From UMGS1696 sp963643035 (GTDB lineage Bacteria > Bacillota > Clostridia > Oscillospirales > CAG-272): DNA of 64,000 nt. Of the stretch, positions 1 to 7,815 are shown piece after piece (position 1 is the stretch's first letter; the number at the start of each line of letters is the position of its first letter). The stretch is taken from NCBI GenBank assembly GCA_963643035.1, contig CAVIKO010000008.1:1-64000 (forward strand), written 5' to 3'. Under the pieces are notes generated by a model. That model did not search any database. It was given only the letters and a program-made list of their open reading frames with translations, and was not told the origin of the DNA. Position numbers and translations under genes: made by a program.

Positions 1-39
1 CAAGTAGACAGTGAAAAAAAACAAAAAGATTTTATCTGG

Positions 40-71
40 AATTCCACCCTGCTGCGCAGCAGGGTGGAATT
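40..71 (-). terminator. Perfect 32-bp palindrome after orfB
   Basis: AATTCCACCCTGCTGC is followed directly by its exact reverse complement, giving a 16-bp stem with no spacer. It lies three bases past the natural end of the orfB frame (stop at 74-76) and is followed on the minus strand by a T-rich stretch. It could end the transposase transcript, or block read-in from outside as hairpins inside IS ends often do. Confidence 0.55.
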
Positions 72-73
72 TT

Positions 74-990
74 TCACGCGACGGTGCGATGAAATTCCAT
101 CGGCGTCATGCATCTGAGTCTCTGCTGGTAACGCTTGTTGTTGTAAAAATGGAGATAACACTCGATTGCCGAAATCAGATCGTCACGCGAAGTAAACTTT
201 CTGAGATATTACATTTCAGATTTGAGAATACCCCAAAATCCCTCCATTGGGCCGTTGTCAATGCATCTGCCAACGCGTGACATGCTCTGCCGCATATTGG
301 CGGCAATCAGTTTGTCGTGAAAGCTTTTGCTTGTGTACTGAAACCCACGGTCGCTATGGAACAAAGGATGTGCATCCGGATTTGCCTTTACCGCCTCGTC
401 AAAGGTTGCAAACACAAGCGAATTGTTGTTGCTGTCTCCGATCCTGTACGAAACGATTCTCCTGTCATACAGATCGAGGATTGCACTTAAATATATTTTC
501 CGGACTTCCACGCCGACATAGTATTTGAATTCGGTTACGTCGGTCAACCACTTTTCATTGGGCTTGTCTGCATGAAAATCTCTGTTCAGTATATTTTCCG
601 CAGTTACCTCGGACGTTGATTGGATATAGTTGTACCGTTTCCTTCTGCACACAGATTTCAGATGGAGTATCTGCATCAGTCTCCGAATTCGTTTCTTATT
701 GTAATGTACATTGTAATCCCGATTGACCGTGATCGTCATCTGCCGATATCCGAGTATCCCGTCTTGTTTTTCATACAGCGTCTTGATCCATTCGGCAATC
801 TCCTCATTCTCAATCTGTCTGTCGCTTGGCGTCCGTTTCAGCCATTTGTAATATGCAGACCTGTTTACATGTAATCTTCGGCACAGCTTTTCAATGGGGT
901 ATTCTTCGGATATGTGTATGTTTTGTATTGCTTTGTAGTAATCCTCCTGCCTTACTCCGCTGATCCATCGCCCCCTCTCAACTCCCGCAA
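74..990 (-). pseudogene. IS3 transposase orfB frame (DDE integrase), interrupted by TAA
   Basis: Catalytic rve/DDE part of an IS150-type transposase, normally made as an OrfAB fusion. The frame is open from the slippery site at 991-997 through a HTH_21-like segment (GYRQMTITVNRDYNVHYN), then the first Asp region (KWLTDVTEFK), second Asp (FHSDRGFQYTS) and the Glu region (DNGPMEGFWGILKSEM). At 209-211 a TAA sits where relatives have tyrosine (KSEM-Y-YL); beyond it the frame continues as the usual C-terminal part (RKFTSRDD... to ...MTPMEFHRTVA) and ends at the TGA at 74-76. The loss removes about 45 residues after the catalytic Glu, so the protein is probably dead. A sequencing error in the TAA codon cannot be excluded. 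Confidence 0.8.
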
Positions 991-1482
991 TTTTTTTAGC
1001 AGCTTGTTTTCCATCTCCGCATCTTTGAGCTGCGCTTTCAATATCCTGTTTTCCATGCGAAGGCGCTCTTCTGCACTCATTTCGTCTGCCGGCTTGGTTC
1101 TTCCTCTGCCGTCCCGCAGACCGTCTATCCCTTTCTCCTCATACTTCCTCACCCATGCATATATTTGCTGGTAGGATACCCCGTATGTTTGGATCGTCAA
1201 CGGATAGTCCTTCCCATGCTCTATGCAGAATGCTACGATTTTTCCTCGCTCTTCCTGTGTTGTTTTTCTTCCCTTGGCCATATAGATCTCCGTTCCGGCT
1301 CCTCGCCTCTCTTTGCATTCTTTATGACCATTATACCACTTTACCCAGCGTTTGAGTTGCGTTACGTTTACTATTCCGTATTTTTTCCGTAAAGTTTCAT
1401 AACTCCCCTCGCCATTCAGGTATGCTTGCACTGCTGTAAGCTTCAGTTCTTTGCTGTACGTCCTCTTCCTTCTCCTTGACAT
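952..1482 (-). CDS. IS3-family transposase OrfA
   Basis: A 176-residue DNA-binding subunit of an IS150-type transposase. It shows two helix-turn-helix units: residues about 8-50 (YSKELKLTAVQAYLNGEGSY, LRKKYGI, LKRWVKWY) and about 75-125 (IVAFCIEHGKDYPLTIQTYG, VSYQQIYAWVRKYEEKGIDG). A C-terminal leucine-zipper-like helix follows (ENRILKAQLKDAEMENKLLKKL), through which OrfA and OrfAB dimerise. The start codon at 1480-1482 is preceded by the conserved dyad. The A7 slippery run lies in its last codons. Length and architecture are normal for the IS150 subgroup, so this half of the element seems intact. Confidence 0.9.
   Translation of the reverse strand: MSRRRKRTYSKELKLTAVQAYLNGEGSYETLRKKYGIVNVTQLKRWVKWYNGHKECKERRGAGTEIYMAKGRKTTQEERGKIVAFCIEHGKDYPLTIQTYGVSYQQIYAWVRKYEEKGIDGLRDGRGRTKPADEMSAEERLRMENRILKAQLKDAEMENKLLKKLRELRGGDGSAE
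991..997 (-). promoter_or_regulatory. Programmed -1 frameshift site (A7) between orfA and orfB
   Basis: On the minus strand the orfA codons CTA AAA AAA TTG form the slippery heptamer A-AAA-AAA. Shifting back one base enters the orfB frame (reading ATT GCG GGA GTT), which is open from here on. orfA stops at 952-954, about 40 bases further. This is the classic IS3-family device for making the OrfAB fusion. Confidence 0.8.
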
Positions 1483-1548
1483 AAATTACCCCCATAGTGT
1501 AGACTTGTTTTCTTTTTTTCATGTGTCTACTCTATGGGGATTATATCA

Positions 1549-1802
1549 GAACCTCTGAATAATACAACATTATCCTGTTCCCTGCAGATATACAAGCTGA
1601 TTTTTGGGCTTGTGCAGGAAAACCACCGCAAAAATACAACCGTTCATACTTCTTTTTCTGCTCTTTTTCCTGAAAAGGGCAGACTGTCCCTATATCAGGT
1701 TGTGGAAAGTTTTCGCCCAGCGATGGCTAGGGATACTCTGATTTAAGGTTATTTTTGCGATAAAAGCCCTTATATTTCAGCCCTTTATCGCAAGAATCCG
1801 AT
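1549..1802. other. Non-coding stretch next to IS end
   Basis: Begins with GAACCTCTGAATA (1549-1561), whose inverted copy TATTCAGAGGTTC is at 3496-3508. The 11-mer CTCTGATTTAA at 1736-1746 recurs at 3478-3488. These shared motifs suggest ends of one family of insertion element. No convincing gene is seen. Confidence 0.4.
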
Positions 1803-2065
1803 TTATTCAACCGTTTTCTTGTAGCCAAACTGACCCTTGATGATCCGGAATGCGTGCTCTACTTTACAGAGGATTTACGGTTTATCATGCAGCGTTCCCA
1901 GTCGATGGCGTTGTCGCTAACCTTGGGAAGACTACTCGGGCGGCGTTTGATGCGGAAGTCAATGTTGGAAAAATGCTCGTTGTTTGTGATTTCAGGACGC
2001 ATTTGGTTGAACAGTGCCGTCGGCGGAAACGGAACATCCTCTACAGCAAAGCTGCACATTGGCAA
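1803..2065 (-). pseudogene. IS5-like transposase C-terminal relic, frameshifted
   Basis: In one frame (1859-2065) the minus strand reads a fragment with DFRIKRRPSSLPKVSD and NAIDWERCMINRKSSVK, and in a second frame (1803-1858) it continues as VEHAFRIIKGQFGYKKTVE followed by a stop. Joined, these match the C-terminal end of IS5-type DDE transposases (RRP...DW...RKSSVR...VEH.F..IK..FGY). The catalytic N-terminal two thirds are missing, and a small indel near 1858 breaks the frame. No function is expected. Similarity is judged by eye. Confidence 0.6.
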
Positions 2066-2110
2066 AAGACAAAAAGTATGGTATCATATCTCCATCACCC
2101 CCAAACGTCG

Positions 2111-2184
2111 TGTATCAAAATAGGTCACCTTTTTCATATTTGGACACCTATTTTGATACAAGAAAGTACCGAAATAGGTGTCCA
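2111..2184. repeat. Nested inverted repeats
   Basis: A perfect 15-bp inverted repeat (TGTATCAAAATAGGT at 2111-2125, ACCTATTTTGATACA at 2146-2160). The second arm region then forms an overlapping dyad with GAAATAGGTGTCCA at about 2170-2184 (partner TGGACACCTATTT near 2141). Such repeats fit the end of a vanished mobile element. No gene is seen between 2066 and 2268. Confidence 0.45.
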
Positions 2185-2268
2185 TTTTTTTGTGAATGCG
2201 TATCTCCAGCCACAATATATGCAATGCATACAAAAGCAGGCTCTGCATTGACATAAACCATAGAGACA

Positions 2269-2319
2269 AAGGACTCGCGGCAGCGGGATACTTTCGTATC
2301 CGAACTGCTGTGAGTCCTT
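2269..2319 (-). terminator. Hairpin terminator for lipoprotein gene
   Basis: Arms AAGGACTC...GATAC and GTATC...GAGTCCTT form a long interrupted stem around a TTTC loop. It lies about 70 bp past the stop of the minus-strand lipoprotein gene. The T-tract after it is short (TTTGTCTC), so termination may be partial. Confidence 0.5.
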
Positions 2320-2387
2320 CGTCTTTTCATATGCGGTGGTGCGAGAAGGTTGGCTGCTCGATTGAAACAGGGAAGGGATATCCGGAA

Positions 2388-3323
2388 TTATCTCCCGAAT
2401 CCTTCGAGGATTTCGTCGTTCGGCAGATATTCCCAGGTGCTGTCTGTGATCTTTATCGTCAGGCTGTTGTCGCTGTCTATGTAGATCACGCCGGACAGTT
2501 CGTTTTCACTCGGATCGAGGATCGTGAAGCTCATCTTATGCTCTGCAAAAGTTCCGATGCCATTTTCAAGATTGCACAGCCGGATGATGCTGAAGGCAAT
2601 TCCAAACGTGCCGTCACCATTGTCCGTTATGGTAAGAGAGCTTTCGTCGGTGCTTCTTATATGCTCACCGAGGAAATAATTGTTCAGTTCGGTTTCACGA
2701 TCCCCCTCCGGATCGTCTGTCGCATCGCCCTGTACAGGAGCGTACAGCGTGTTTGCGTATGTCTGTAAATCGATGCCGTTCAAATCCTGTCCTGTAACGG
2801 AAAGGGAATAGGTCACGCCGACTACCATGTTGTACCAGTTTACGAGCTGTACGTCGTTTGCCGTTTCGTCGTCCGAGACATAGGTGTAATACATTGCATC
2901 CATACCGGCGACGGTTCCGCTGCTCTCATTGCTCCACGGTATTGACAAGCCGGAAATATCCGTTAACGCGTCTGCCATCTGGATTCTGTAAATCCATTCG
3001 GCACCGTCCAGCGTATAGCACATCTGTGCTAACGCGCCCTCAGCCATATAACTGTACGAAATATCCGAGGCACCGTCCGGCGCTGTCATTTCAAAACCGG
3101 TCGCTGCCAGGACGCCGTCCTTATCCGATTCCGTCCACGGATTGGCAATTTCTACAGCTTCTGTTTCCGTCTCTGCCACTGTTTCCTCTGCTGCGGTTTC
3201 CGTTGTGACCGCCTCCGTCTCTGCTGCAGTATCTGTTTCCTGTGCCGTGGTGGAGTCGCATCCTGTCATCACAGAGCTGCATAATGCCAGCACAATCAAC
3301 GTTACAACGAAATTCTTTTTCAT
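2388..3323 (-). CDS. Hypothetical secreted lipoprotein
   Basis: About 311 residues. The start at 3321-3323 is chosen because an AAAGGAG site precedes it and because the protein then begins with a textbook lipoprotein signal (MKKNFVVTLIVLALCSSVMTGC; lipobox VMTGC). An upstream in-frame ATG at 3441-3443 lacks this logic. After the cysteine comes a Thr/Glu/Ala-rich linker of roughly 45 residues, then a domain of about 240 residues rich in beta-type sequence (for example DGAEWIYRIQMADALTDISG) with no motif I recognise. It is probably anchored on the outside of the membrane. It is flanked by IS relics and a mini-repeat, so may have travelled with them. Function unknown. Confidence 0.75.
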   Translation of the reverse strand: MKKNFVVTLIVLALCSSVMTGCDSTTAQETDTAAETEAVTTETAAEETVAETETEAVEIANPWTESDKDGVLAATGFEMTAPDGASDISYSYMAEGALAQMCYTLDGAEWIYRIQMADALTDISGLSIPWSNESSGTVAGMDAMYYTYVSDDETANDVQLVNWYNMVVGVTYSLSVTGQDLNGIDLQTYANTLYAPVQGDATDDPEGDRETELNNYFLGEHIRSTDESSLTITDNGDGTFGIAFSIIRLCNLENGIGTFAEHKMSFTILDPSENELSGVIYIDSDNSLTIKITDSTWEYLPNDEILEGFGR

Positions 3324-3470
3324 ACTTTCATACTCCTTTGTTTTGTACACTGCGTGGCTTCCTTTTGAGAAGCTGGGGTAATTTTGGGTTTCAGGCTGTT
3401 TTTGCGGGATAATTCCTGAAAAGCAGTTGTCAAGCGACTTCATTGTCGGAATTTGAAGTGATGTTTGCTT

Positions 3471-3510
3471 AGGAAATCTCTGATTTAAAGTGACGTATTC
3501 AGAGGTTCCT
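3471..3510. repeat. 40-bp mini inverted-repeat element (IS end or MITE-like)
   Basis: AGGAAATCTCTGA at 3471-3483 faces TCAGAGGTTCCT at 3499-3510 around a short AT-rich core. The same terminus (GAACCTCTGAATA) stands at 1549-1561 beside the IS5-like relic, so this may be a solo end or internally deleted derivative of that element. Confidence 0.45.
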
Positions 3511-3947
3511 TAGAGGTCTTCAGAACTCTTCAATATCCTGCAGATGAGAAGTGTTCGAGATTTTCCTTACGGCATATCCCTTCATACAATCAGCATTATT
3601 TCTATTTTTCGCTTAGGCATGCATTTTTCTCACTCTTCTCTCATAACACCGGACACAGTATAACATAATACGTTACCTTTTTCAAGGAACTTTTTTGAAT
3701 GAATGCGTAACTTTTTTGGTCGGAAGTAGATACTATTTAGAAGTAGCTTGATTGAATGTAAATACTCGTCTGGGTACACAAAAAGGATGGATTTTTTCCA
3801 CCCTTGTCTTTGTGTTCTTTTTTATAGGATGTTCTAATCGGCTGCTTCCAAGATCTTTTTTGTCCATTCCATATCCATGGCGATAGGAACAATATCATAA
3901 TGCCTCGCCATCCTGAAATCAGTGGGTACCTCGAATCGAACAGAAAG
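3511..3947. other. Intergenic region, no gene seen
   Basis: AT-rich stretch between the mini repeat and the M20 gene. It contains a weak hairpin near 3780-3810 followed by T-rich sequence, which might end the minus-strand M20 transcript. Short reading frames here have no recognisable features. Confidence 0.4.
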
Positions 3948-5384
3948 TTATTCTTCTTCCATATTCCCACAGCCCAGTACCATCAACATGGTAACCTCCA
4001 GAGCTTCCATCATTCCTTCTAAACTGATGCATTCATCTGGTTGATGTACGCCGCCATGTCCTTGTGGCAGTGGAAACGGAACCGGTTTCCAGAACATGGG
4101 GCCGATTTCCGCTGCACAAGGTAGATGCATCGCATAGGTTCCACCTGCGTTAATCTGTGTTTTTGCGGTAACATCCCCTGTGAAAGTGCGGTAGATATCC
4201 ATACATGTACGGATATAGGGGTTGTCTTCCGAGGTCAGGTGTGCCTTTTCAGCACTTGTGATTTGTACTGACCAGCCGTTTTCGGTAAATACAGCTGTGC
4301 TTTTTTCAGAAATTGCCTCCGGTGTGACCGTGTTGCCGTAGCGGATATTAAAATCCAGCGCAGGGCGGCTGTCTGTGGTACGGATGACGCCATTGATGCA
4401 GGTCAATGGTCCAAATAACGGATCTGTATTTTGAATTCCAAGCGTTCTTCCGTCATACTCATTTAGAAGCGCATCCATAAAACGCAGCTTTTTGCGGTCC
4501 GATACGGAAAGAAACGGACAATCCATAAGCAGGGTTGCAATCATTCCTCCGGCATTTCGGGAACCTTGCGGCAGAGCACCATGGCAAGAAATCCCTGCCG
4601 CATGTAAACAAATGGTATTGTCTTTTCTTTCCACTGTCAGGTCCGGTGTTTCCCGTTCCTTGAGCCAACAGTACAGGCTTTCCGAATCGCGTAATACGGC
4701 GTTTGCTTTTCCAAGCGTGATATTCAGAGACTCACCACCGGAAATGTTGAGAATATCATCAAACGGCGCATCTGCTTCTGTGTGCAGGAACATGGAACCT
4801 TTGTTTCCTCGGTACAGTGGAAATGCAGTGTCACATACAATTCCAAAATCCGGCGGAGAATGCTTCTTACGATATATGCGGATATCCTGCATACCGGTTT
4901 CTTCGTTGAAACCGGTATAGCATAACAGTTTCGCGTTAAAAGGAAGATCCAGATCTGTCAGCATCCGAGCACAGGCAAGAGAAATCACGACAGCCGCTTT
5001 ATCATCAAGTACACCTCTCCCAATGAGAAAACCATCTTTTTCAACAGGTGCAAATGGTTCTGCATAGAGCCAATTCTCTCCAGGAGCCACTACATCTCCA
5101 TGAGCGAATAGCCCTATAGTGCGTGTTTCGATACCGGTTTCCACCAACAGATAGCCGCCTTCTCTGTCTGCATAGGGAGTAAATCCGTACGCTTTATATA
5201 GGGACTCGACCGCATCCAAACCATTCGCACATGCTTCTCCATACGGTGCACCGGGAGCATAAGGTTCCCGGACAGTGGGGCATTTGACAAGAGTTTTCAG
5301 AATGTCTAACAGTTCTTCCCGGTGGGAGCGAATCCAGTTTTGGATGACTGGAGAATAAGCGAATACATTACTGGATGCTTTCAT
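3948..5384 (-). CDS. M20-family metallopeptidase (dipeptidase-like)
   Basis: About 478 residues, of the M20/M25/M40 zinc exopeptidase type (PepV/Sapep-like length). Metal and catalytic motifs are visible in order: FAHGDVVAPG (His ligand and Asp), GRGVLDDKAA (bridging Asp), GFNEETGMQD (catalytic Glu pair), VCDTAFP (Asp ligand) and, near the end, LPQGHGGVHQPDE (His ligand). The lid domain lies between. The start at 5382-5384 overlaps the upstream binding-protein gene by 17 bp; the frame is open further upstream but that would only extend into that gene. Overlap implies translational coupling, so the peptidase probably acts in the cytoplasm on the material captured by the lipoprotein. M20 enzymes also include deacylases, so the substrate could be an acylated amino acid or peptide. 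Confidence 0.85.
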   Translation of the reverse strand: MKASSNVFAYSPVIQNWIRSHREELLDILKTLVKCPTVREPYAPGAPYGEACANGLDAVESLYKAYGFTPYADREGGYLLVETGIETRTIGLFAHGDVVAPGENWLYAEPFAPVEKDGFLIGRGVLDDKAAVVISLACARMLTDLDLPFNAKLLCYTGFNEETGMQDIRIYRKKHSPPDFGIVCDTAFPLYRGNKGSMFLHTEADAPFDDILNISGGESLNITLGKANAVLRDSESLYCWLKERETPDLTVERKDNTICLHAAGISCHGALPQGSRNAGGMIATLLMDCPFLSVSDRKKLRFMDALLNEYDGRTLGIQNTDPLFGPLTCINGVIRTTDSRPALDFNIRYGNTVTPEAISEKSTAVFTENGWSVQITSAEKAHLTSEDNPYIRTCMDIYRTFTGDVTAKTQINAGGTYAMHLPCAAEIGPMFWKPVPFPLPQGHGGVHQPDECISLEGMMEALEVTMLMVLGCGNMEEE

Positions 5385-6828
5385 AGAACGTATCAATTTC
5401 CTTTTGTGCCTTTTCTGCTTGTTTTGCGTAGAATGAGGCAAAATCATTATCACCATTGCTGACTTTGGTGGAAACATAATACAGCAGGTTCTGCATACCG
5501 CCGCCATTGAGTCCAAAATAGGTCATTCCGCCATCATACACCACGCTGTCAAAGATTGTGTCCAGCATTTCGATGGTATCCTCATCGCGTGCAACCTTTC
5601 CTTCTAGAAGGCTTTCATAGTATGCCGGATATACATATTCCTCTGTGTAATATCCAAGCATTTCGCAGACCTTTCCTGCCATCTCCAGATCTGCTACCGT
5701 TACCGGGATGCAAATCAGACGGCTGTAGTCATTGATCATATATGCCTTTTGCGCTTCATTCAGCTTCGGGTACGGAATAATCCCATATTCTACCTCGCTG
5801 TCACGGAGTGTATACAGGCTGTCTGTACGGTTCAGTTCAAACAGCGTTCGATCAGAACTCATCTCTACCTTTTTCTCTGCATTGTCCTTGTCGCCCCAAC
5901 CCCAATGGAAGGTATTGTCTCCGACGTTGAGCATCGTGTACAGCTTGTCGTACATGGAGAGACTGTCTTCGTTGTACAATGCCACTTCCATGCGGCCCTG
6001 ATCGTTCAGTTTTACAAGCGTTTGTCCACAGGCATAGATAAAGCAGTCTAGCGGGTAATCCTGCATACAAGTCATGCCGTACTGATCTGCAATTGTCATT
6101 TTTCCATCACCATCCAGATCCACTGCGGCCTGTTCTATCATCGAGATGAATACATCCAGCGTCCAGTTACCCTCTCTGACGAGTGTATACAGGTCTTCCG
6201 TCTGCAGATCCTGTGCCATCTGCTTGTTGAATACAACTACAGAAACGGATGGTAAAGTATAAGACGATTTTGCAAAATAGGTTTTGCCGTCGATGGTCAG
6301 CTCTTGGAGTGCGGAGGCATTCCAGTATGGATGTGAAAAGTCGATGTTCTCTACGGTGCCAAGATCCGACAACATACCGGAGGAGACAAGCTGCGTATTG
6401 CCGCGCATACTGTCCGCCAAAACAAGCTGATAGGTATCATCCCCCGACTGTACGGACTGACTGACAATATTGGCAAGCTCATTGATCTGACATTCCGCTT
6501 CCCATGTCAGATCAATGTCTAGCCATTCCTCTGTCATTAGGTTTCGACGGTATACGCCATCATTTAAGGTTTCTCCGTTTTCACCATCGGAGAACAAATA
6601 CATCAATGCTGTGGTACTGGTAGGTGTGAGAATGCGAAATTCCGCACCACCATAAGAAGTAGTGGGAATATACGGCTGCTTTTCCGTCTCTGCCAATTCG
6701 CTTTCTGTTTCTGTATCCTCTGTCACGGATTCTGTTTCTGCCATATCACCGCCGCTGCAGGAGGATATCATTCCGGATAACATGGCGATAATCAGCAGTA
6801 TCGCGAATTTCTTTCCGTACTTGCTCAT
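5368..6828 (-). CDS. Solute-binding lipoprotein of an ABC importer (1)
   Basis: About 486 residues. N-terminal lipoprotein signal (MSKYGKKFAILLIIAMLSGM, lipobox ISSC) and a Glu/Thr linker are followed by a type-1-like extracellular solute-binding fold. Recognisable stretches shared with the two paralogues in this window are GGAEFRILTP, DGVYRRNLMTEEWLDIDL, DLDGDGKMTIADQYGM, EVEYGIIPYPKLNEAQ. The start at 6826-6828 has GTGAGG upstream; a second ATG four codons earlier is less likely. The gene is followed by an overlapping M20 peptidase and faces a divergent AraC operon. No permease or ATPase gene is next to it, so the importer subunits must be encoded elsewhere. The ligand is probably an oligosaccharide or peptide-linked sugar, which cannot be told from sequence. 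Confidence 0.85.
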   Translation of the reverse strand: MSKYGKKFAILLIIAMLSGMISSCSGGDMAETESVTEDTETESELAETEKQPYIPTTSYGGAEFRILTPTSTTALMYLFSDGENGETLNDGVYRRNLMTEEWLDIDLTWEAECQINELANIVSQSVQSGDDTYQLVLADSMRGNTQLVSSGMLSDLGTVENIDFSHPYWNASALQELTIDGKTYFAKSSYTLPSVSVVVFNKQMAQDLQTEDLYTLVREGNWTLDVFISMIEQAAVDLDGDGKMTIADQYGMTCMQDYPLDCFIYACGQTLVKLNDQGRMEVALYNEDSLSMYDKLYTMLNVGDNTFHWGWGDKDNAEKKVEMSSDRTLFELNRTDSLYTLRDSEVEYGIIPYPKLNEAQKAYMINDYSRLICIPVTVADLEMAGKVCEMLGYYTEEYVYPAYYESLLEGKVARDEDTIEMLDTIFDSVVYDGGMTYFGLNGGGMQNLLYYVSTKVSNGDNDFASFYAKQAEKAQKEIDTFYESIQ

Positions 6829-6869
6829 ATTGTACCTCACTATAGAATAGGATTAATAGTAACGATTTT

Positions 6870-6899
6870 ATTATAACACATACCATTTCATATAGTAAA
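6870..6899 (-). promoter_or_regulatory. Possible promoter for binding lipoprotein 1
   Basis: On the minus strand TTTACT and TATAAT are spaced by 18 bases, ending about 40 bp before the start codon. The -35 is poor, so the assignment is tentative. It is divergent from the AraC promoter, leaving a region of some 50 bp where a regulator could act on both. Confidence 0.4.
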
Positions 6900-6951
6900 T
6901 GCACAAATCGTGTAATCCGCACAAAAACCAACAGAAGTTTGTCTTGACAGA

Positions 6952-6980
6952 TTGACTTTTTACTTGTTTCGCCGTATAAT
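6952..6980 (+). promoter_or_regulatory. Promoter of the AraC-glycyl radical operon
   Basis: TTGACT at 6952-6957, a 17-bp spacer and TATAAT at 6975-6980. The expected transcript start near 6987 favours the ATG at 7003 over the one at 6991 for the first gene. Confidence 0.75.
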
Positions 6981-7002
6981 ACCTGCAAGGATGGTGATAC
7001 AT

Positions 7003-7815
7003 ATGCACAGCTTACTGGATCTGAAATCGTTCGATTTCCAACTGCATTCTGTACGATGCTCACTGGCGAAAGTTGGATTTTTCCAAAATTATCCCCGTAC
7101 ACAGTATGAAATGGTATATAAATTCGACGGTTATTCTCAACAATTTTTTGAAAATGTGGTGATTAACCTGGTGCCGGACAGTATCTATATTATCCCGCGT
7201 TTTTACAACAATACCTATACTGTTACCGAACCGGGCAGCATTGTTAACATTGTCTTTGAAATTTTTCACGATGAAGAATATTCATTTTTGGAACCTGAGT
7301 TAATTAAGCTGGAACCGGATAACCGATATAAGAATCAATTTCTCAAAGCTGCCAAGACGTGGGACGAAAAGTCACCTTCTTCCTATTTTCGTACGCATTC
7401 TATTGTCAGTGCGATATTTGCTGACCTGATCGCTGACAGAGAAAAGCAATACTTCCAGAGCAGCAAGTATAGTCGTATCTATCCTGCTGTGGAATATATT
7501 CGTCAGAATTTCCGCTGCCGTATTACTATGACCATGTTGACAGAGCTTTGTGGCATATCCGACGAGTATCTCCGTACTTTATTTCGAGGTTACACAGGGC
7601 AAACACCGTTGGAATATATTCAAGCGCTCCGTTTGACCTATGCCAGAGAATTGCTGACCAATGAGCAAATCTCCGTAGCTCGCGTGGCAGCTGAATGCGG
7701 ATTTGACAATGTGAATTACTTTTCGCGATTATATAAGAAGCGGTATAACGTGTCACCCAGTCGGGCGAATACTATACAGTTTCAGGACCCTTACAAGGAG
7801 GAAATCTCAAAGTGA
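7003..7815 (+). CDS. AraC-family transcriptional regulator
   Basis: About 270 residues. The N-terminal half is a cupin-like sensory domain (about residues 20-130, aromatic-rich). The C-terminal 95 residues form the two-helix-turn-helix AraC domain: AVEYIRQNFRCRITMTMLTE, LCGISDEYLRTLFRGYTGQT, PLEYIQALRLTYARELL, VARVAAECGFDNVNYFSRLY, KKRYNVSPS. The last part contains the family signature. Start chosen at 7003 from the promoter position. It overlaps the glycyl radical gene by four bases (GTGA), so regulator and enzyme are translated together. It probably senses a sugar or related small molecule and controls this operon and perhaps the divergent lipoprotein operon. Confidence 0.9.
   Translation: MHSLLDLKSFDFQLHSVRCSLAKVGFFQNYPRTQYEMVYKFDGYSQQFFENVVINLVPDSIYIIPRFYNNTYTVTEPGSIVNIVFEIFHDEEYSFLEPELIKLEPDNRYKNQFLKAAKTWDEKSPSSYFRTHSIVSAIFADLIADREKQYFQSSKYSRIYPAVEYIRQNFRCRITMTMLTELCGISDEYLRTLFRGYTGQTPLEYIQALRLTYARELLTNEQISVARVAAECGFDNVNYFSRLYKKRYNVSPSRANTIQFQDPYKEEISK

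Larger units (their letters stand above)
1..1548 (-). mobile_element. IS3-family (IS150-like) insertion sequence, left end outside window
   Basis: Contains orfA and an orfB-frame transposase on the minus strand joined by a -1 slippery site, the standard IS3 layout. The right end probably lies at 1548, because read inward from there the sequence starts TGATATAATCCCCATAG, and IS3 elements begin with TG. The inward sequence then runs AGTAGACA..TGAAAAAAA, matched near the left edge by AGTAGACAGTGAAAAAAA at 3-20, so the left terminus is just outside the window. A dyad (1489-1504 with 1525-1540, CCCATAGTGTAGAC against GTCTACTCTATGGG) lies between the right end and orfA. The element directly abuts the sequence GAACCTCTGAATA, which looks like the end of another IS. 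OrfB carries a stop codon, so this copy is probably inactive. Confidence 0.85.

Noticed and set aside
3737..3970. 77-codon minus-strand frame after the M20 gene
   Set aside because: Overlaps the end of the M20 gene, has no ribosome site and no recognisable features.
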